A DNA stretch of 9,607 nt from the NCBI GenBank assembly GCA_030151925.1, contig JASLCY010000257.1, forward strand, positions 1-9,607, written 5' to 3'. This DNA comes from Oligoflexus sp. (lineage in GTDB: Bacteria; Bdellovibrionota_B; Oligoflexia; Oligoflexales; Oligoflexaceae). The notes beneath the pieces are model-generated. The model was not told the DNA's origin, made no database searches, and saw only the letters and a program-made list of their open reading frames with translations. The position numbers and the translations under genes were made by a program. Position 1 is the first letter of the stretch. Each line of letters starts with the position of its first letter. Shown in pieces: positions 6,838-9,607 of this stretch.

Positions 6838-7887
6838 ATGACTTTAAAGCCGACCTACTCCGTCGTAATACCCGTTTACAATGAAGAAGACGGTCTTGAA
6901 GAGCTTTACACCCAACTCACCGCTATCCTGCAAGAGCTCGACGGCCCTTCCGAAGTCATCTTGGTCGATGACGGGAGCCGCGACCGCAGCTATGCGATCA
7001 TGAAAGCGATCACGCAACGCGACCCGCGCTTCTTCGCGCTCAAACTCTCGAGGAATTTCGGCCACCAGATGGCCTTGACCGCCGGCTGCGATTACGCGCG
7101 GGGCGAAGCGACGATCACGATGGACGCGGATCTCCAGGATCCGCCGCGCGTGATCCTGGAAATGGCCAGGAAATGGCGGGAAGGCTACGAACTGGTGTTC
7201 GCCGTCCGCAAGGACCGAGCGGTCGACACCTGGTTCAAACGCAACTCGGCCCTTGCCTTCTATCACATCCTCAGGAAGCTCGCGAAGATCACCGCGCCGG
7301 TGAACTCCGCGGATTTCCGCCTGGTCGACGCGAAGGTGCTCAAGGCCTTCCAAAGGCTCAGGGAGAAGAACCGCTATATTCGGGGAATGTTCTCGTGGCT
7401 CGGCTATAGGCAGGCCGAAGTCTACTTCGATCGCGACGAGCGTTTCGTCGGCGAGACGAAGTATCCGCTGTGGAAGATGGCCAAGCTCGGGCTCGACGCC
7501 GTCATCAGCTTCTCCAACGTCCCGCTGCGCCTCTGCATGGGCATAGGCCTCGGCATCGCCGGGCTCTCGATCCTGCTCGGGATCGCGACCATCATCGGCA
7601 AGCTTTGGCATCTCGGCAGCTTCATCGTCGGCTGGGCCTCGCTCTTCGTGCTGATCAGCTTCATCGGCGGCATCCACCTCTTCATGCTGGGCATACTCGG
7701 CGAATACCTCGCGCGCGTCTACGATGAGGTCAGGGGCAGGCCGCTCTACCTCGTCAGCGATATGTCGGGATCCAGGCCGTGGACGGCGGCGGTCACCCCT
7801 GGTGACCAGCCTTCAGAGCCCTACGCAGCAGAAGATGCAAGGCTTCGAGGAGCGAAGGTTGCTTCGCCGTTGGAGCCTTGGGCGTAG
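6838..7887 (+). CDS. GtrB/DPM1-like polyprenyl-phosphate glycosyltransferase (GT2)
   Basis: Inner-membrane GT2 enzyme of 349 residues that should move a sugar from a nucleotide donor to polyprenyl phosphate on the cytoplasmic side. Visible motifs: VVIPVYNEE (9-17), VDDGSRD (43-49), the DxD metal site MDADLQDPP (95-103, D96/D98), NSADFRLVD (156-164), then two membrane spans (about 229-253 and 262-287) and GEYLARVYDEVRGRPLYLV (288-306), all typical of the GtrB/ArnC/DPM1-like group. The frame is open far upstream, but the family begins a few residues before VVIPVYN, and ATG 6838 has a weak GAGA seven bases before it; an ATG at 6796 has no ribosome site and falls in the opposing promoter. Residues after about 310 are a variable tail, and 319-349 overlap the convergent small gene. 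Its divergent neighbour is the likely user of its product. The sugar is unknown. Confidence 0.93.
   Translation: MTLKPTYSVVIPVYNEEDGLEELYTQLTAILQELDGPSEVILVDDGSRDRSYAIMKAITQRDPRFFALKLSRNFGHQMALTAGCDYARGEATITMDADLQDPPRVILEMARKWREGYELVFAVRKDRAVDTWFKRNSALAFYHILRKLAKITAPVNSADFRLVDAKVLKAFQRLREKNRYIRGMFSWLGYRQAEVYFDRDERFVGETKYPLWKMAKLGLDAVISFSNVPLRLCMGIGLGIAGLSILLGIATIIGKLWHLGSFIVGWASLFVLISFIGGIHLFMLGILGEYLARVYDEVRGRPLYLVSDMSGSRPWTAAVTPGDQPSEPYAAEDARLRGAKVASPLEPWA
7791..7807. repeat. Perfect 7-bp hairpin at the convergent gene overlap
   Basis: GGTCACC-CCT-GGTGACC, lying over the stop codon of the minus-strand HMA_2-like gene and inside gtrB. No T-run follows on either strand, so it is not a canonical terminator, but it might hinder polymerase or protect a 3' end. 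Confidence 0.4.
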
Positions 7888-8137
7888 TTTTTCTCGTGGG
7901 GAACGCGAAGACGTTCTCCAGCAGCTGGTGCCGGCGGAAGACCCGCAGCACCGAAGAAGAGCACCGGGTGCTGTTGTCGTAATAGACGACGACGCTTCCG
8001 GTCATCTCGTTGCAAAGCACCTGCCTGATTCCCGGCAGCGCTTTCAGATCCAAGATGAGTGCTTCGGGTATGGCCGATCTCAACGTGCTCAGGCGCACCC
8101 GGATGCGACCGGGCGATTGATAAATGCGACAGCTCAC
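7793..8137 (-). CDS. Small HMA_2-like (heavy-metal-associated domain 2) protein
   Basis: A 114-residue soluble protein. Residues 9-69 read as a ferredoxin-like βαββαβ fold in the style of HMA_2: an opening PGRIRVRL (9-16), helix LILDLKALPGIRQVL (27-41), strand pair NEMTGSVVVYYD (43-54), then a helix to about 70. It lacks the CxxC of classical heavy-metal domains, as HMA_2 members generally do; cysteines are at 3, 42 and 59. The tail (about 78-114) is basic and low in structure. Start is GTG 8137-8135, with AGAGGG seven bases upstream and a TATAAT box just beyond. Its last 95 bp overlap gtrB in opposite orientation. It follows kup by 73 bp on the same strand. A metal-handling or partner-binding role is inference; HMA_2 function is poorly defined. 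Confidence 0.7.
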   Translation of the reverse strand: MSCRIYQSPGRIRVRLSTLRSAIPEALILDLKALPGIRQVLCNEMTGSVVVYYDNSTRCSSSVLRVFRRHQLLENVFAFPTRKTTPKAPTAKQPSLLEALHLLLRRALKAGHQG

Positions 8138-8160
8138 TCTCGTTCCCTCTGGTTTAGCCC

Positions 8161-8166
8161 ATTATA
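8161..8166 (-). promoter_or_regulatory. TATAAT -10 box upstream of the HMA_2-like gene
   Basis: A perfect minus-strand TATAAT lies 23 bases upstream of the GTG start. No -35 match is found 16-18 bases further upstream and there is no extended TGn, so the promoter is incomplete or needs an activator. It would let the small gene be transcribed apart from kup. Confidence 0.45.
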
Positions 8167-8210
8167 GACCGAGTCTTTTCTTCCGCGCGTTTGATATTTT
8201 ATTCGTGAAA

Positions 8211-9607
8211 TCAGAGTTCGACCACCATCCCTATCTCGAAGACGCGATCGGCCTTCAGGCGGAAGAAATCGGTGGGCTTCTGCGCGTTGCGCGCCATGTA
8301 GGAGAAGAGATGCTCGCGCCAGCGGGCCATTCCCGGGCGCCTGGTGGAGACCAGAGATTCACGACCGAGGAAGTAGGTGACGTTCTCGGGATCGAAAGGA
8401 TTCTCGCCGCCGAGCAGGTCCCCGAGCGCCCGTTGCACGTCAGGCGCATCCATGAAACCGAATTCAAGGACGCAGGTATAAAGCCCCGGCGCCACCTCCT
8501 TCGCCTCGGCCTCGGTGCTCACGTGAGGGACGAGGGCGGTCTTGATCGTCAGCAATATCGTGTTTTCGTGCAGCACGTGATTATGCCTCAGGTTGTGGAG
8601 GAATGAAGGCGGGATCCCGTTCGGCACCGAAGTCATGAATACCGCCGTCCCCGGCACGCGCGCATAAACGTCCCGTTTGGAAGTCGCGAGGAAATCGTCG
8701 AGCGTCGTGAGCAGGTGCTTGAGCCTGAGCGCCAGGATTCGCCGGCCCGTCCTCCAGGTCGTGAGCAGCACGAAGACCACGCAGGCGATGACCAGCGGAA
8801 CGAAGCCGCCATCGAGGAACTTGAAGGCGTTCGCGGCGAGGAAACTCAGGTCGATGAGCGCAAACCCGGTCGAGACCAGGACGACGATCCAGGTCGGCCA
8901 TCGCCAGAGATCATGGGCGACGAAACCGATCAGGATCGTGGTGATCACCATCGTCGCCGTCACGGCGAGCCCGTAAGCCGAGGCCAGCCGCCCGGAGGAT
9001 TGGAAGATCAAGACGAGCGCGATCGTCGCGAAGCACATGAGGGCGTTGATGCCCGGGAGATAGATCTGCCCGGCCTCCTCGCTCGAGGTGTGCACTATGG
9101 TTTGCCGCGGCAGATAACCGAGCTGGATCGCCTGCCGCGCGAGGGAGAAGGTCCCGGAGATCAAAGCCTGGGAAGCGATGATCGCGGCGAGGGTGGAGAG
9201 CCCGACGAGCGGCAGCGTCGCCCAGCCCGGCGCCAGGCGGAAAAAGGGATTCTGTGCCGCCGACGGATCGCGGAGTATCAGCGCGCCCTGCCCGAAGTAA
9301 TTGAGCATGAGAGCGGGCAGCACGACGCTGAACCAGGCGAGGTTGATCGGTTTTCGCCCGAAATGCCCCATGTCCGCATACAGGGCCTCACCGCCCGTCA
9401 CCGCGAGGAACACAGTGCCGAGGGTGATGAAACCGAGCTCGCCATGGGTCGCCAGCAGGCGAACGGCGTAATACGGCGAGAGCGCCTTGAGCACCGCCGG
9501 CGTGAGCCAGATGCTGCGCAGCCCGAGGATCGCGAGCACGAGAAACCAGGCGAGGAGTATGGGACCGAAGGCTTTGCCTATCCGGGAGGTCCCGAATCTC
9601 TGCGGCA
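8211..9607 (-). CDS. kup: Kup low-affinity potassium uptake permease, N-terminus outside the window
   Basis: Inner-membrane K+ (probably K+/H+) symporter of the KUP/HAK/KT family. 464 residues are visible, entering at a segment RFGTSRIGKAFGP that matches, from memory, about residue 160 of the 622-residue E. coli Kup, so roughly 155-160 residues are missing. The family signature TGGEALYADMGHFG is at about 9357-9398, followed by LNYFGQGALIL, ASQALISGTFSL, QAIQLGYLPR and HTSSEEAGQIYLP, all conserved Kup blocks within the membrane core. The C-terminal soluble part carries RVPGTAVFMTS and LRHNHVLHENTILLT and ends VFEIGMVVEL, like the E. coli end. The frame is intact, with TGA at 8213-8211. No terminator follows, so read-through into the HMA_2-like gene is possible. 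Function is well supported. Confidence 0.97.
   Translation of the reverse strand, partial: PQRFGTSRIGKAFGPILLAWFLVLAILGLRSIWLTPAVLKALSPYYAVRLLATHGELGFITLGTVFLAVTGGEALYADMGHFGRKPINLAWFSVVLPALMLNYFGQGALILRDPSAAQNPFFRLAPGWATLPLVGLSTLAAIIASQALISGTFSLARQAIQLGYLPRQTIVHTSSEEAGQIYLPGINALMCFATIALVLIFQSSGRLASAYGLAVTATMVITTILIGFVAHDLWRWPTWIVVLVSTGFALIDLSFLAANAFKFLDGGFVPLVIACVVFVLLTTWRTGRRILALRLKHLLTTLDDFLATSKRDVYARVPGTAVFMTSVPNGIPPSFLHNLRHNHVLHENTILLTIKTALVPHVSTEAEAKEVAPGLYTCVLEFGFMDAPDVQRALGDLLGGENPFDPENVTYFLGRESLVSTRRPGMARWREHLFSYMARNAQKPTDFFRLKADRVFEIGMVVEL

Noticed and set aside
6844..7677. 277-codon minus-strand frame inside gtrB
   Set aside because: Asp/Glu/Arg-rich antisense shadow of a clear GT2 enzyme.
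7852..7867. GCGAAG-GTTG-CTTCGC hairpin near the end of gtrB as its terminator
   Set aside because: The nearest T-run (after the stop at 7887) is about 20 bases away, too far for an intrinsic terminator.
1..9607. CRISPR array, tRNA/rRNA genes, insertion sequence or prophage
   Set aside because: No regularly spaced repeats, no cloverleaf or CCA-type ends, no transposase or phage motifs were seen on either strand.

Overview
The window holds six protein genes of a Gram-negative bacterium with a fairly GC-rich genome. The cell envelope is double-membraned: there is a signal-peptide β-barrel protein ending in an aromatic residue and a lipobox-bearing secreted protease. My best guess at lineage is Bdellovibrionota/Oligoflexia or a related former deltaproteobacterial group, because the lipoprotein metzincin has that flavour. 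This is an inference from style, not a database result.

Layout, left to right. Bases 1-3608 (minus) carry a very large lipoprotein zinc metalloprotease of the metzincin type (DUF4953-like), whose 3' end runs off the window. Just upstream of it, 3693-4550 (minus) encodes a 285-residue outer-membrane β-barrel protein of unrecognised family. Then comes an AT-rich non-coding stretch (4551-4902) with two perfect palindromes, a spaced direct repeat, a candidate promoter, and the intrinsic terminator of the next gene. Bases 4903-6750 (minus) encode a GT-C fold, multi-membrane-span glycosyltransferase. It is divergent from 6838-7887 (plus), a GtrB/DPM1-like polyprenyl-phosphate sugar transferase. The short gap between them contains an almost consensus sigma-70 promoter for the GT-C gene. 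The tail of gtrB overlaps, tail to tail, a small HMA_2-like protein gene (7793-8137, minus). Finally, 8211-9607 (minus) is the C-terminal three quarters of a Kup potassium uptake permease.

How the genes fit together. The GtrB-like enzyme should load a sugar from a nucleotide donor onto a polyprenyl phosphate at the inner face of the inner membrane. The GT-C enzyme should use such a lipid-linked sugar on the periplasmic side, so the two form a plausible donor/acceptor-transfer pair for envelope glycan decoration; no GtrA-like flippase is in view. The β-barrel protein and the metalloprotease are neighbours on one strand, 84 bp apart with no obvious terminator between them, and may be one envelope operon. 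Kup and the HMA_2-like protein are also on one strand, 73 bp apart, though the small gene has its own TATAAT box. I see no tRNA, rRNA, CRISPR array, insertion sequence or phage gene. Nothing clearly marks the window as a new defence or mobile system; the least explained parts are the protease/barrel pair and the regulatory stretch in front of it.
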